Source of the DNA: Halocafeteria seosinensis
Lineage: Eukaryota > Sar > Bigyra > Bicosoecida
Length of the DNA stretch: 40,037 nucleotides
Direction: 5' to 3'
NCBI GenBank assembly: GCA_001687465.1
Contig: LVLI01000115.1
Location: forward strand, 1 to 40,037
How positions within the stretch are numbered: position 1 is the stretch's first letter; every line of letters starts with the position of its first letter. The notes below the pieces were generated by a model that saw only the letters and a list, made by a program, of their open reading frames with translations, searched no databases and was not told where the DNA came from. Made by a program: the position numbers and the translations under genes. Of this stretch, positions 8,767 through 19,249 are shown in pieces.

Positions 8767-10538
8767 TCAACACATTCGTCGTCGATGCTTATTCCCGTCA
8801 AGCTTCATATATCCTGCGGTATCATAGCTATCGGGTGGGAAATCACCTTCACCTTGTATCGATTTTCCTTCGGAGTCGATCACGGGCTTCTGTTTCGTTC
8901 TGCCTAAGCATCTTGAGTAGAACAAAGCGTCTCCATCGGGACACCCAATTCCCATTGTACATCCCTGAGATCGTCCGGCGTATCCACGGCAACGATTGCA
9001 CTTAATCACTTTGACACAAGCGGAAACGTATGCAACAACAGCAAGAATTGCACCTAGCTATCTAGAAAAGTAATTCTGAAAGACGCGGGACTTGGCTAGT
9101 GAATCTAGCCTACTGCAGTAGCTGGAACACTAAAGGCAAGAGTACCGAGGATTCCACCCGTCTGAATCGCTATGCCTCCATACCGGAACAGATCCATCAC
9201 GCTGCTATGCTCCTGTTTTTCTTTTTCCTTCTGGAACTCTCTCATCTTCGAATAAACTAGCACTAACTTTGTCAGTATCCAAACTATCGTTGCTACAACT
9301 GCAACAGGAAGTGTGATAACCTTGAAAAGAATCGCCACGAGCGCAAGGAATACACAAAAGATTCCACAAACACACAGGTTAAGCTTGCGGTAGTATGATC
9401 CATCACCGTGACTAAATAGCACCAACACGCAAGCAAGACTTAGGGAAAGCCGTACGCCCCATGCGCTGAAAGTATCTCCGTGAGGAATGGAACGAAAAGC
9501 TAGCGGAGGTATAGATGTTAGAAACGCGTTCTCCAGGGAGGCAATGATACACTGAGTCAATATGAACGGTTTTCTAAGTAACTCTTTCCATGTCAATGTG
9601 GCCGAAACGCTCTCTGCATATTCAACTTCTCCCATTGCTCGATCATTTTCTTTAGTCTGACGTGTTTGTTCCTCCACGGCCCGCAAAACGAACACCGCTC
9701 CTATACCGGAGCAGAGGATCACACCACCAATCACGAGGAAATAAACTTCCGGTGAAAACAAGGCCTTGTGCCCAAATGACACAGCCTGTATTGAAGCTAA
9801 GACATTCGCAAGCAGCGAAGTCGCCGTTTCCCCAATTATCAAAGCATTGATGTACTTCCTGTCGAGCTGGCTTACTAGTGGCCAGTATACAACAGAGGAC
9901 AAACAGTCTGCCATACCACCTAGGAAAACCGCAATAATCAACGCAAGAGAAAATTCCCAGCTACCTCCATCAGGCTTTGGGACATTGATTGTACGATGCC
10001 ATGCTGCTGCCAGAAGAACGCATGATGCCAAACCTAGTCCTAGTATTAATACAACGGCAATTCTATCGCGCTGGAATTTCCTGTGTACTTCCCCTCGCCT
10101 TTCACTGGGTGAATCCTTAGAGTTTAGCAGTTCTTGAGACTTTTTGTTCTCGCCGTGGAAGCATTGCAGATAGATGAATGGCGCTATGTTACCCAGTTGA
10201 ACAGTTCCGCTAGCCCATGCAAATATGTGGTATCCCTCGGGCACTTTCTTCACCAACGCCGGGAGTTCAGCGAAGACACCGTTCACTATAATCCACGAGG
10301 ACAGACCAAATAGGATAACAGCGAGAAACAAAGGGTCCCATGCACATTGGCAACTCTTCAGTGAACTATTAGATGCATCTGTAGAGGCTAGGGCGCTACC
10401 ATTGTCATCTGGTGCCATATGTTCACCATCTTGAGGAAGTAATTGTCGACGCTGCTGTGCGTCATAACTACCGTTGTCATCGCGAATGTCGTCGGACACA
10501 CTCTCATCTTCGGACCAAGATGGCATACCATCCTCCAT
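8767..10538 (-). CDS. Riboflavin transporter, SLC52/RFVT family
   Basis: Two exons, 10538-9114 and 9057-8767, with a 56-bp intron (GCA|GTAGGC to GATAG|CTA) that joins in frame, give 571 residues. The start is the ATG at 10538; a GTG six bases upstream is not needed. An acidic cytosolic N-terminus of about 80 residues precedes many membrane helices. RFVT-like features are LSSWIIVNGVFAELPALV, PEGYHIFAWASGTVQLGNIAPF and ADCLSSVVYWPLVSQ, with a long cytosolic loop in the first half and another near EEQTRQTKEND. RFVT proteins import riboflavin across the plasma membrane. Reading straight through the splice site would end the protein after PATAVG, one helix short. The second exon supplies the hydrophobic LGAILAVVAYVSACVKVI and a soluble tail with six cysteines (KCNRCRGYAG, GCTMGIGC) and a basic end. 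That tail is not a usual RFVT feature. Confidence 0.85.
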
Positions 10539-11082
10539 TAGCACATATAGCCTCTCTTACAGCCCTCCGTCATACGCAACCACCTCGACAGTCTACTGGG
10601 AAGGCTGCACACACAAGCGATGAGTGGCATGAAACGAGCACCTAGCGAAACCTACCCATCTTTGGAGAGCAACTGCCATGTCATTCCATCCTTACACAAA
10701 TATGATGGAACGTGTTTGCTCGAGGCTCTGACGTCAGACCGGCCGAGGACTCGGCGAGGAGTCTTATTACTGCTTCACAAAAGTTCCGTGCGAACTGGGT
10801 ACTACCCGTGGCCCACGGGCCGCAATAATGTCCATTGTGACCGAAACTAGCGACGAAAGGCTCGAAAAGCAATGTTGTCTTGAGTTGTTATTAGTACGAG
10901 TCATGGCAGCAATGTTCGAACGACGCACATTCGATGAGGAGGAAGCTGTTCACAACTCTCGACTCCACAATCATTTACATACGTTATGTTCATTTGCACC
11001 CAAGGACCTACGTATCTGCGGTACCGCGCTGCAGTTCTTAAGGGCCGGGAAATTCGCAGAGTCCCCGACTTGAGATTGAGAT
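10539..11082. other. Intergenic; one unassigned + strand frame
   Basis: Holds the promoter of the riboflavin transporter. An open + frame at 10828-11073 starts MSIVTETSDERLEKQ and stops at TGA just before the candidate gene that begins at 11083. It has reasonable composition but no domain I recognise. Confidence 0.4.
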
Positions 11083-11673
11083 ATGCCGAAGGTAAGTTGT
11101 CAGTGTGAGTTTAGAAGCCGCATGTCTTGTCCAAAGGTTTGTGGCCTTAGAAGCCGCACGTGCTCTCCCTGACGTTGCACCCAGCGTTGCCGCCTCATTC
11201 TTCGCTCTTCGTACGACCCTGAGTGTAGAGCCCCATCCATGAAGCAAAACGGTAAGTCCTGGAACAGTTGCTGAAACCACACCGAAATGCAATCATCGTG
11301 ACAGCAACCTTTAGAGTGTACAGAATATCTCATTACCAATACATGTAACGTGTAACATGTGGTACCGCAAGCTTTACATTATGTATATCTCTATAAGGTG
11401 TTGGTTTTTGTGTTGACCACACCAGACTGAACTATAATTATCCCTGCAGTCAGGGTCAATGGCAAGGGAGGATGACTGTTCATGCCCTACCCCGTTGGTA
11501 TGTGTGAGTGTGTGTCTTCCAGAGTGGCGTGGATATCCGGCTCGAAATTCGGACCAGTCATCCCGGTCAGCGAGAAGAGGCAAGTTGTTCTTCGGGCAGC
11601 AACTTGTTTGGAAATAATTCACGAATACAATTTGGAAACATGTCCCGCTCTACCAAAAACGAGGGTGCAGTGA
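11083..11673 (+). CDS. Candidate small spliced gene, function unknown
   Basis: Low-confidence model built from splice signals. Exons 11083-11091, 11185-11251, 11305-11344, 11450-11497 and 11571-11673 join in frame to about 88 residues: MPK, then RLILRSSYDPECRAPSMKQN, TFRVYRISHYQY, QWQGRMTVHALPR and EKRQVVLRAATCLEIIHEYN. Two donors are near-perfect (AAG|GTAAGT at 11092 and ACG|GTAAGT at 11252), and ATCCCTGCAG before 11450 is a good acceptor. The first codons follow in-frame stops. The last acceptor is ambiguous: one ending at 11557 would give a different Ser-rich tail ending at 11696. A further open frame, 11711-11869 (51 codons, starting MHVMEYLVGFF), could be another exon. I do not recognise the product. 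The strand and the presence of a spliced transcript are better supported than the protein. Confidence 0.22.
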
Positions 11674-11985
11674 CCGGAAAAGCCAACTTCAGATAGAAAC
11701 ACTGCCACACATGCATGTCATGGAATACCTCGTGGGTTTCTTTGTGTTATTCGACGCGCATATTGGGCTCGAGGAAATGCACAAGAAGATTAGCGACAGT
11801 GCCATGGAAGTGCATACTGTAGAACATTGCTGCTTCCTTTTGGAGATGGTGGTACGTACTAGTAGCTAGAGACGAAACAACTGGTACATGTATTCAGTGC
11901 CTGTACAATGTACAGTATTGTGACTCTCCGTACCGATATTGCCAGTCCGAGCTGTGAAAAAGGAGTCGTGGGAAATTCAGGAGAA

Positions 11986-13401
11986 TCAATTTTCGGCCGC
12001 GTCTTTCACGGGGGTGCTGAACGCAGGGGTGAGACGGGCACGGAGTGGGTCAACTTCTATGGTTTGCTTAGTCTCCGCTCCCCGATCATCCAGCTCAGTA
12101 TTCGCTTTTCTTGACTCCTCATTGCAAACAGCCTCAACATTAGGATAGGGTTCACCGAGATACGCTTTCAACACAAAATCCTCCACGTATTTGCTATCAA
12201 AGAAATAGCACATGCCGTGTTGGGTAAAGACGTTTCCAGAATTGAGAAAATGCTGTAAGATGTTGGAGCCTAGTCCATGGTGTTGGAGCACCGGCGCCAA
12301 GTCTTCAGCTTGGAGACAGTCCATCTTGCTTAGAGTACCATTCCTTATAGATTGAGTACGGGCTGCCAAAACCAGCAAAACGTCCTCAAAACAAGCGCGC
12401 ATCTTGTCACCAAACCTGTGTTTTGGATCCTCGAGAACTTCTAGTGATCCAGCGTGGGCTTTGAATGCTTTCTGAGTAAGAACAGACCTACGTAAATGTA
12501 GTAGGCTGTCTTTCGTAACAGCATTATGCGAGGGCAAAACATCGCTGAGATCGCCGAGTTTGCCTCCGATTACATGCCAAATCCAGCAAGCCAGTTCGCC
12601 TGTGATATGTCGAGTTTTGAACAGAAATTCATTCAATTCGTTCCTTTCAAGGCTTTTGAAAACTACGTTTGCGGCTTTGACACTGTCTGAGACAGCGTCG
12701 ATCTTTCCAATTCCTGCACCAGGGGAGGTGATGAGAAGTGTGTTCCAGTGTGTCGCCTCCTTCCCCAAGGAGCCCAGTAAAACCCATAGGCGAACATCGT
12801 CAGCGGGAGCCAGGTTGACATCATCGATGATAACGAACGGGCGGTGCGAACCATGCGCTGTTTCTAGGGCCGACTGTACATAGCCTGCCATCTCGGTGGA
12901 GAAGACACCCCCAACTTCGAGAGACTCTCTGAAGCAGTTGAAAAAACGATTCATCAACTTCCTATCTTTATAAGAAAGATACAGAACTGGGCCATCGAAG
13001 GCCGAAACATTTTGGGCCAAGAGCTTTGCTTCCGTGCTCTTGCCAGAATTTTTTGGTCCATACCAAATTTGAAACGGATTAAATTCAAAGGAAGGGAACA
13101 AGCCCGAGCGATATAAGTAATCGTGGCCTTCCAAGAACCACTTTCTCTCCTTCATCAGGGAAACGATTTGGGTGTCAGGAAAGGCAGGTTCGGTCTTCAC
13201 ATTCTTCATAATCATGGTGGGTAAGTGCTGCGCAATGCGGTCGTAGCCGACCATGTAGGTAACGACGAACAGAAAGACCAAAACAACAGTAGTCAAAATC
13301 GCCTTAGCATTAGACTTGTTGCTCGCGAAGTCCCAGAACTTGTCGAGGGGCGTCTGTTGCCCACCTGCTTGTCTTGCAGCTCTATTTGCCGGAGTCATCA
13401 T
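11986..13401 (-). CDS. Membrane-anchored P-loop NTPase, family unknown
   Basis: A single exon of 471 residues. The start is the first of two adjacent ATGs at 13401. The N-terminus (TPLDKFWDFASNKSNA) leads into one membrane helix at about residues 34-52 (ILTTVVLVFLFVVTYM). An ATPase domain follows: Walker A GPKNSGKST at 115-123, Walker B FVIIDDVN at 189-196, then LLITSPGAG as a sensor-1-like strand. The C-terminal part is helical and ends in a charged disordered tail. The layout resembles single-pass AAA+/STAND-type ATPases, but I cannot place it in a named family and no arginine finger is evident. The absence of introns contrasts with most neighbours. A truncated relative of its first 60 codons lies 426 bp upstream on the same strand. 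Which membrane it sits in and what it acts on are not readable. Confidence 0.75.
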   Translation of the reverse strand: MMTPANRAARQAGGQQTPLDKFWDFASNKSNAKAILTTVVLVFLFVVTYMVGYDRIAQHLPTMIMKNVKTEPAFPDTQIVSLMKERKWFLEGHDYLYRSGLFPSFEFNPFQIWYGPKNSGKSTEAKLLAQNVSAFDGPVLYLSYKDRKLMNRFFNCFRESLEVGGVFSTEMAGYVQSALETAHGSHRPFVIIDDVNLAPADDVRLWVLLGSLGKEATHWNTLLITSPGAGIGKIDAVSDSVKAANVVFKSLERNELNEFLFKTRHITGELACWIWHVIGGKLGDLSDVLPSHNAVTKDSLLHLRRSVLTQKAFKAHAGSLEVLEDPKHRFGDKMRACFEDVLLVLAARTQSIRNGTLSKMDCLQAEDLAPVLQHHGLGSNILQHFLNSGNVFTQHGMCYFFDSKYVEDFVLKAYLGEPYPNVEAVCNEESRKANTELDDRGAETKQTIEVDPLRARLTPAFSTPVKDAAEN

Positions 13402-13827
13402 GGTATATAGTACCTACCAAGGGTTGTCAGTATCTGTTTGCTGCGCTCAAACGAGAATTCTTTTCGTATCCAAACACTCGGTTATACAGTCCCACTGGCA
13501 ATTTCTACCTACCAAAACTCGACTATAGGAGAAGTTTTTCCGACTCAATAGTTTTCGGATAGCCTAACGGTGCAAAAAGACTCGGAAGTTAAGAAGTCGC
13601 CCTCACAACTTTGACCTTGAGGGGAAGCGAATCCTCTTTTCTCTAAACCTTTATACACAGACTATACTTGCAGTTCAAGACGAGCTCCTCTGTATAGAAT
13701 TCTGTTCTCCTCACAACACAGGACACCCTCTACGAAATTATGACGCGTAAAATTCCCGATGAAACCAACAGTTAAACAAACTCGATAACTTCTGGAGCCT
13801 ATCTGAGTCTGAGCTTGTGACGGCTGG
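13402..13827. other. Spacer between the NTPase gene and its partial duplicate
   Basis: 426 bp upstream of the NTPase start codon with no supported ORF. It should include the NTPase promoter. Confidence 0.45.
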
Positions 13828-14088
13828 TCAGCACAACCCGACGAAAAAATTGTACGGAGTTGGGAAACTCTTGAGGGTAGGTGGTGGGCGATGCGGTCGG
13901 TTTATGTAGGTCACGGCGAACACAAAGACCAAAACAACAGTAGCCAAGATAGCCGTAGCATTAGACTTGTCGCTAGCGAAGTCCCAGAACTTGCCGAGGG
14001 GCGTCTGTTGCCTACCTGCTTGTCCTTGCCCTCCAGCTTGTGCTTGTCCTCCAGCTGCTTTCCCTTTTCCTCCAACTGGACCTTGCAT
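13828..14088 (-). pseudogene. Truncated, frameshifted duplicate of the NTPase 5' end
   Basis: An 86-codon frame from the ATG at 14088. After a Gly/Ala/Gln-rich start it reads QTPLGKFWDFASDKSNA, then ILATVVLVFVFAVTY, which matches the N-terminus and membrane helix of the downstream NTPase at most positions. The DNA similarity continues past that point. The NTPase has ACCTACATGGTCGGCTACGA before CCGCAT, and this copy has a shorter ACCTACATAAACCGA there. That changes the frame, but the next codons in the shifted frame still read DRIAHHLP against DRIAQHLP. The frame therefore ends in unrelated residues, and the whole ATPase domain is absent. It is either a decayed tandem duplicate or a short expressed membrane peptide. 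The conserved reading of the helix leaves the second option open. Confidence 0.7.
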
Positions 14089-14902
14089 GATTGCTAATGC
14101 AAGAGAATAACATAACAGAGTGCGGGTTTTCAAGGACGGATTTCATCAACGTAGCCAATCCCAACACGTTGATTATTTGGTGTGAATGCAAAGAAACCAG
14201 CAGCGCCGGGCTCCAAGCCGGGACTCGACCCGGTGCTCTCACTGCATATTAAATCGCCGCATATACATATGCTCATTCTTGATGCAACAGGCAACCAACG
14301 TATACACACAGACAAATATCTGGGTGCAGTTTTCTATTGTTAAACCTTCTCTACACATGGTTGAGAATGAGCCTAATCCATGAGGTGGGTTGTACTGCAC
14401 ATATTGCGAGATACTCCCGCAAATGGGGACAGATGACTCTCGACTCTCGCTAAACTTGCCACAACAAATTAATACATTTAGAACGACGATGTCACTACAT
14501 GTTGTGCCCGCACCCGGGGGTCTCCGGCCCCTAGTTGTGATTCCGACGACGGGGCTGTCGCCTTGTGGCTCAAGCTCAGATACGATCTCAACCATGTCTT
14601 CGCCTTCCTGAGGCAACTACACCTTCTCAGTGATTCCAACCATTACTTATTCATCGGTAAAACACACCTCTCACGAATTAGAATAGGTAGGTTCACCGTC
14701 TGTAGAAAGGCATCCGAAGTGCTCGAAGAGCAGGTAAATTTGAGCTTCAAAAGGCGCGGATGCGCTCCAACCCTCGTCCTCGTCCTCACTCATTCGGAGT
14801 CTGTACTGAGAAACTTACTGCTCTCATCTGGGCCAAGTGGCAGTTAGACTTCCCTGTGCGCTCTCAGTTCTACCGCCGTTGATGACCGTAGCGCCATAAT
14901 AC
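14089..14902. other. Intergenic; no supported gene
   Basis: About 0.8 kb with no recognisable coding exon. A tRNA T-arm-like motif (GGGTCGAGTCC, minus strand, near 14220-14232) occurs without the rest of a tRNA. A minus-strand open frame at 14239-14616 has no domain. Confidence 0.45.
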
Positions 14903-16050
14903 TCAAAACTTGCCCTGCAGAAAGCTCAGGTCCACACCCTGCAATACAGCCGGTGTGATTACGAATGTTAACAAACTCGATGCATAACAAAACACCAGCT
15001 GTAACGTACCTCAATCACCCAATTTTCATCCGTCTTGTGCTTTTTCAGCTGCCGGTGATGTGTTTGACCTTGTTCTGAAGGCTGCATTCGTTTCAACTCG
15101 GGAGGCGAAGCTTCTCGGCGTTCAAAAACACTAGCAGCCACACACAGAGGAACATAAAGCAAGGCAAATTTCAGTTTGATGACATATCGTGGTTCTACTA
15201 AATCCCAGCGAAATCCTACGATTTTGCCAGCCCCATACGTTCGACTCTTAACGACTTCTCCCGCAAAAAAATAGTCCTCAGGTAGTTTACGAATTTGGCG
15301 GAACACTCTCCATTCACCGTGCACCGCTCGTAGGATACACCAGCGTATAACTGCCAGAACAAATGCCCATGGCCAGAGAAAGACTTCATTATTTTGCCGT
15401 CTCTCTGCTTCATCCCCGTTCTCCGAACGCCAGTCTTGTATGTACCGTAGCCATTCGTTTTCCGTTACCAGACTTTGGTCACTCATGATTCTTTTCTTTC
15501 TGTCCCTGTATTCTTCCATAAGTGTCTCATACTTCTCGATTCCGTACTCTGCCAGGTGTTGCAGGAACGAGACTGTGTGTTTTAACCTGTTGCAAATCAC
15601 GTGCCTCCACGATTTGGCTGTTTGAGTGAGCCCACCACTAGGATGTTGTTGTTTCTCATCCAATTGATTTCTCTCTTCATTAACGAGTTTCCACGCGTAT
15701 CTCAAACTCTCTATCACGTTTTTCGCTTGTAACATGTTCAAATAGCGCTTCACGTTCTCCGGTGCTTGGAATGGACCCTCCCCATCTTGGGACGGAAGTT
15801 TAACCCCACGCATGTTATTGGCGTTCGATGTATCTCGTAATACCTTCCGTATCGCGGCTGCGGTTTCCTCGAGCGCTCGGAACCACGGGCGTTCCGTCAC
15901 CGCTGTTTCTCGGAAGAATTCCTCCGAGAACGAATTCTGGCGCACCAACGACGGCGCACTCAATAGTATCGCGGGAGCCTCTCCAACATGCATGGAGGTA
16001 GTGGCATTGTGGGATCCATTCCCGTACTGAGACTCTAAATTCCTCTTCAT
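14903..16050 (-). CDS. Unknown membrane-associated protein with a G-x-G beta-barrel-like segment
   Basis: Two exons, 16050-15010 and 14938-14903, with a 71-bp intron (GAG|GTACGT to TTGCAG|GGT), give 358 residues ending VDLSFLQGKF. Without splicing the frame ends in an implausible Cys/Trp-rich tail. Residues 100-215 are helical and charged (LRYAWKLVNEERNQL, EYGIEKYETLMEEYRDRKKR). Residues about 223-242 (VFLWPWAFVLAVIRWCIL) could be a membrane helix. Residues 264-302 carry GEVVKSRTYGAGKIVGFRW and YVIKLKFALLYVP. This is the G-x-V-x-T-x-YG-x-G pattern of small Tudor/KOW-like barrels common in proteins of protists and oomycetes. No enzyme motif is seen. The gene is head-to-head with the OCRL-like gene, 212 bp apart, so they may share a promoter. 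Function unknown. Confidence 0.72.
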
Positions 16051-16262
16051 GATGGACGAGAATTCCTTTCGTACGCATAAGGTACTTTGTATCTATCTAA
16101 ATTCTATTATATGTGTACCAATGGAACCGGAAAAGTCTAACAATACAGTGTGTATCGCTCATCTACATCAAATTCCCATAGAGCATGCCATCAACGGCGC
16201 ATTGATTTCGTTTCCTCTTAGAAAGAATTCCTTTCTATCTTTATCTAGCTCTATTCACCATC
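16051..16262. promoter_or_regulatory. Shared divergent promoter region
   Basis: 212 bp between the start codons of the divergent 14903-16050 gene and the OCRL-like gene. Both promoters and 5' UTRs must fit here. I see no definite core element beyond AT-rich runs such as TATCTATCTAAATTC. A shared or bidirectional promoter is inferred from spacing only. Confidence 0.5.
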
Positions 16263-19249
16263 ATGAGCACAGGTTCTGACGGCAGGTAAGATAATAAGGC
16301 TTCATACACTCTGTAAAAGCGCTGTATACGTGTCCATTGGCGTATGACTAGAACGCAGTATCCCTGCTCCTGGCTTTCGAAGTCTTCCGGATGAATTCAG
16401 AGATGAATCGGAATTCACGCCGTGGCATCCACGTGCTATACACGCTATTCAGCAGCATTCCATACAGCAGCAATTGGAGGAAAGGTGCGTATATATCCCT
16501 TGCGCGCTTGCACGTTGGAGCCAGTGTATGCATACGCGCCTACTGACTGATTTTTCATCGAGATTCGCAGAGAGCATGAATACACTGATTTCCATAAAAT
16601 AAGGATATATACAGGCACATGGAATGTGGCTGGAAAATGGCCCAATGAGGACTTGGAGTCGTGGTTGAGTCCTGAGGAGACGTCCACTCGAATGGCCGAT
16701 ATATATGCTATAGGGTGCGTATTTGTCAAATTTGACGTCATTTCTGCACGTGGAATATGCCTTGTGTGTGCCTTTCTTCAGACTACAAGAGATGGTGGAC
16801 TTGACGGCGAGCAATGTCCTCATGGAGAATCAGAGTGTGAAGCGCGCGGCGCAGTGGAAGGAGCATATTTTACAGATTCTCAACACTTTAGTGGACCAGA
16901 AAGGGGGTGAACTTCCCTCGGACTTTGGGAAATACGAAGTAATTGGATGCACACATCTGGTGGGGATACTGATCTTAGTTGTCATCCGGAGCCCACTCGT
17001 GCCACACATCAGTGGGGTACTTGACAGAAATGCAGGCGTGGGAGTTATGGGAGTGATGGTATGATTCGTCCATTTATCTATTTTTGTTGCTTTCTGATGA
17101 CATTTTTGTGTTTTTCTCTGTTTAATGATTTCCAGGGAAACAAAGGTGGTACCTCCATTAGATTTAACTTATATGACACATCGTTTTGTTTTACGAGCTC
17201 CCACTTGGCTGCGAAGCGGTAAGCTTTTGTTGTATGTCGAAACCTCATGTAAATGGGTTCTTTATATAGTACTGTCGACATTCCTTCTTCAGCGGGAATG
17301 TGTCTGCCAGAAATAGCGATTTTGCGTCGATCATTAACAAGACGGAGTTCCAAGATCCGTATATTGCTACAGCAGTCCAAGACTCTGTTCCTTCTGACGA
17401 ACCTCTTCCGGATTCTATAGGAGCCTACGGGATCTTTGACCACGATGTTGTGCTATGGTTGGGTGACCTGAATTACCGAATACAGGAGAATCTGACAATC
17501 CCTGAAGTACTAGAATTGGCCAAGAAGGCACAGAAAGGCGACGAGAGCGCCTACAAGACACTACGGAACAACGACCAACTCAACATTGAAAGGGCTAGAA
17601 GGCGTACATTTCATGGATTCTTAGAAGGGACACTTACCTTCCCTCCAACATATAAATATCAACCCGGGACAAATGTCTACGAGGAACGTCCAGAGAAGAA
17701 GTCCAGAGCTCCGGCGTGGTGCGATCGCGTTCTCTGGAGAGCAGGTATAGGGTATAGAGAACACGTACGCCAAATCTGCTATAATAGATCAGACCAAGTG
17801 TCTAGTGACCACAAGCCGGTCTATGCGCTGTTCGATGTGGATGTTAGGGTAACAGACCCAGAGAAGAAAAGAGCAGTGTATTCCGACGTGTTACAGAAGG
17901 TGGACATGGAAGAAAATGCCGCGCGGCCACAAGTGCGCTTGAGTGCCACTGACATCGATATGGGAAGTATTGTTGTTGGACTTCCAAAGACTGTGACGAT
18001 AACGCTATCCAATGTCGGCTCTTCCGTTGCACCTTGGCTCTTCGTGCCCAAACTAGAAGATCAGTGGTTTGCTGCTCCATGGCTAAATGTCTATCCTCCC
18101 TATGGACTGTTGCAACGTAACCAAAGTGTAAACATTACGATTTCGGTACACTATAGCTTAGCCGTGTCCCGGGATGTCTCACTTGGTAGAACCTCGAGAC
18201 TCGATGATTTGCTCGTTCTGCGAGTAAAAGAGGGCCGTGACTATTTTCTTGCGGTGAGCGCGAACCCCCTGCCGTCTGCGTTTGGATGCAGCATTGAACA
18301 GTTGTGTCGGCGGAAGGAACCTATTCGTGATATCGCTCTTAGTGCTTTAGTCGCGTCGCAAACAAAAGATGAAACATCTCGGTCCTTCTCCAAGGATGCT
18401 GGGGAAGAAGAAGATTTATTAGGATTGGAATCGTTTGACAAACCGGAAGTGGAGACAGGAGGCTCTCCAAAGTATGGACGAGCACCAGCAACACCAACAC
18501 AAATGCTTCCAGTACCTAAAGAACTGTGGTGGCTTGTGGACGCTCTCATGAAGCGAAATGGATTAGATAAGCCCGGGATTTTCACAACCCCTGGCGATCC
18601 GCAAGAATTGGCTCAAATTAGAGAATGTTTAGACCAAGGGATGGAATTGCCCGATTTTGTATCCTCTGTATCGATTGCAGCATCGATCCTGCAGCTTGTT
18701 GTATCGCTTCGAGACCCTATCATTCCTGTCAGTTTCTTCCCAGGTCCGGACTTGAAGGCCGAACATATTCCCAAATACTGTCGTCATGTTCTCTCACGGG
18801 TAGATTCAGTACGATTTAACACTCTATTGTATGTTATCGCTTTGGCAAAGGAGGCCCTTGAAGATGTTCACCGCCAACGAAACGGGCTCACTGAGCGAGC
18901 TATGTTAATGGCTCTCTGTCGCGCCTGCATGCGCAAAGCTCCACACGACGATGCCCGCGTTCACCATTCCTTTATATCGCAGTTGGGCATAGGGGCACAT
19001 AACTCGGGATCTCCTGACGATAGAGGTTCGTATGAAGCTATTCCGGGAGGAAGGAAAAGCTTCTCCGAATCCCAAATGGAACTTATTCACAAAGGTCAAA
19101 ACAACGTAGTGCAGCAACTGTCACGGTGCTATGGAGCCGTGCAGAGAGCTGACCCAGGAACAGGATGGGAGCCAACAAGTCATGAGCAATCAATGATGAT
19201 GCAGATATTTCAATATTTCTTTTCTATGGAAAGTTTCCCGAATACATAG
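16263..19249 (+). CDS. Inositol polyphosphate 5-phosphatase, OCRL/INPP5B-like
   Basis: Six exons, 16263-16285, 16359-16484, 16571-16714, 16782-17058, 17136-17218 and 17293-19249, sum to exactly 870 codons (869 residues plus stop). The small first exon starts MSTGSDG and joins mid-codon. The phosphatase domain covers about residues 60-400: TGTWNVAGKWP, GLQEMVDLT, MGNKGGTSIRF, TSSHLAAK, WLGDLNYRI, APAWCDRVLW and SSDHKPVYALFD. These include the Mg-binding and catalytic residues of 5-phosphatases that hydrolyse the 5-phosphate of PI(4,5)P2. An ASH-type beta domain follows (about 432-545, starting VRLSATDIDMGSIVVG), then a RhoGAP-like domain (about 637-840). In the RhoGAP part the arginine-finger position reads GIFTTPGD, so it should lack GAP activity, as in OCRL. 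The ASH-RhoGAP tail recruits the enzyme to endosomes, Golgi and cilia in animals. No N-terminal PH domain is present. Confidence 0.93.

Noticed and set aside
8767-9009. Separate small Cys-rich gene on the minus strand
   Set aside because: No ATG in a good position, and a 56-bp intron joins it in frame to the riboflavin transporter, supplying the missing helix.
14219-14233. tRNA gene or SINE suggested by a box-B-like motif (GGGTCGAGTCC, minus strand)
   Set aside because: The T-loop is one base short, no matching acceptor, anticodon or D arm is found, and box A is absent. A tRNA-derived remnant remains possible.
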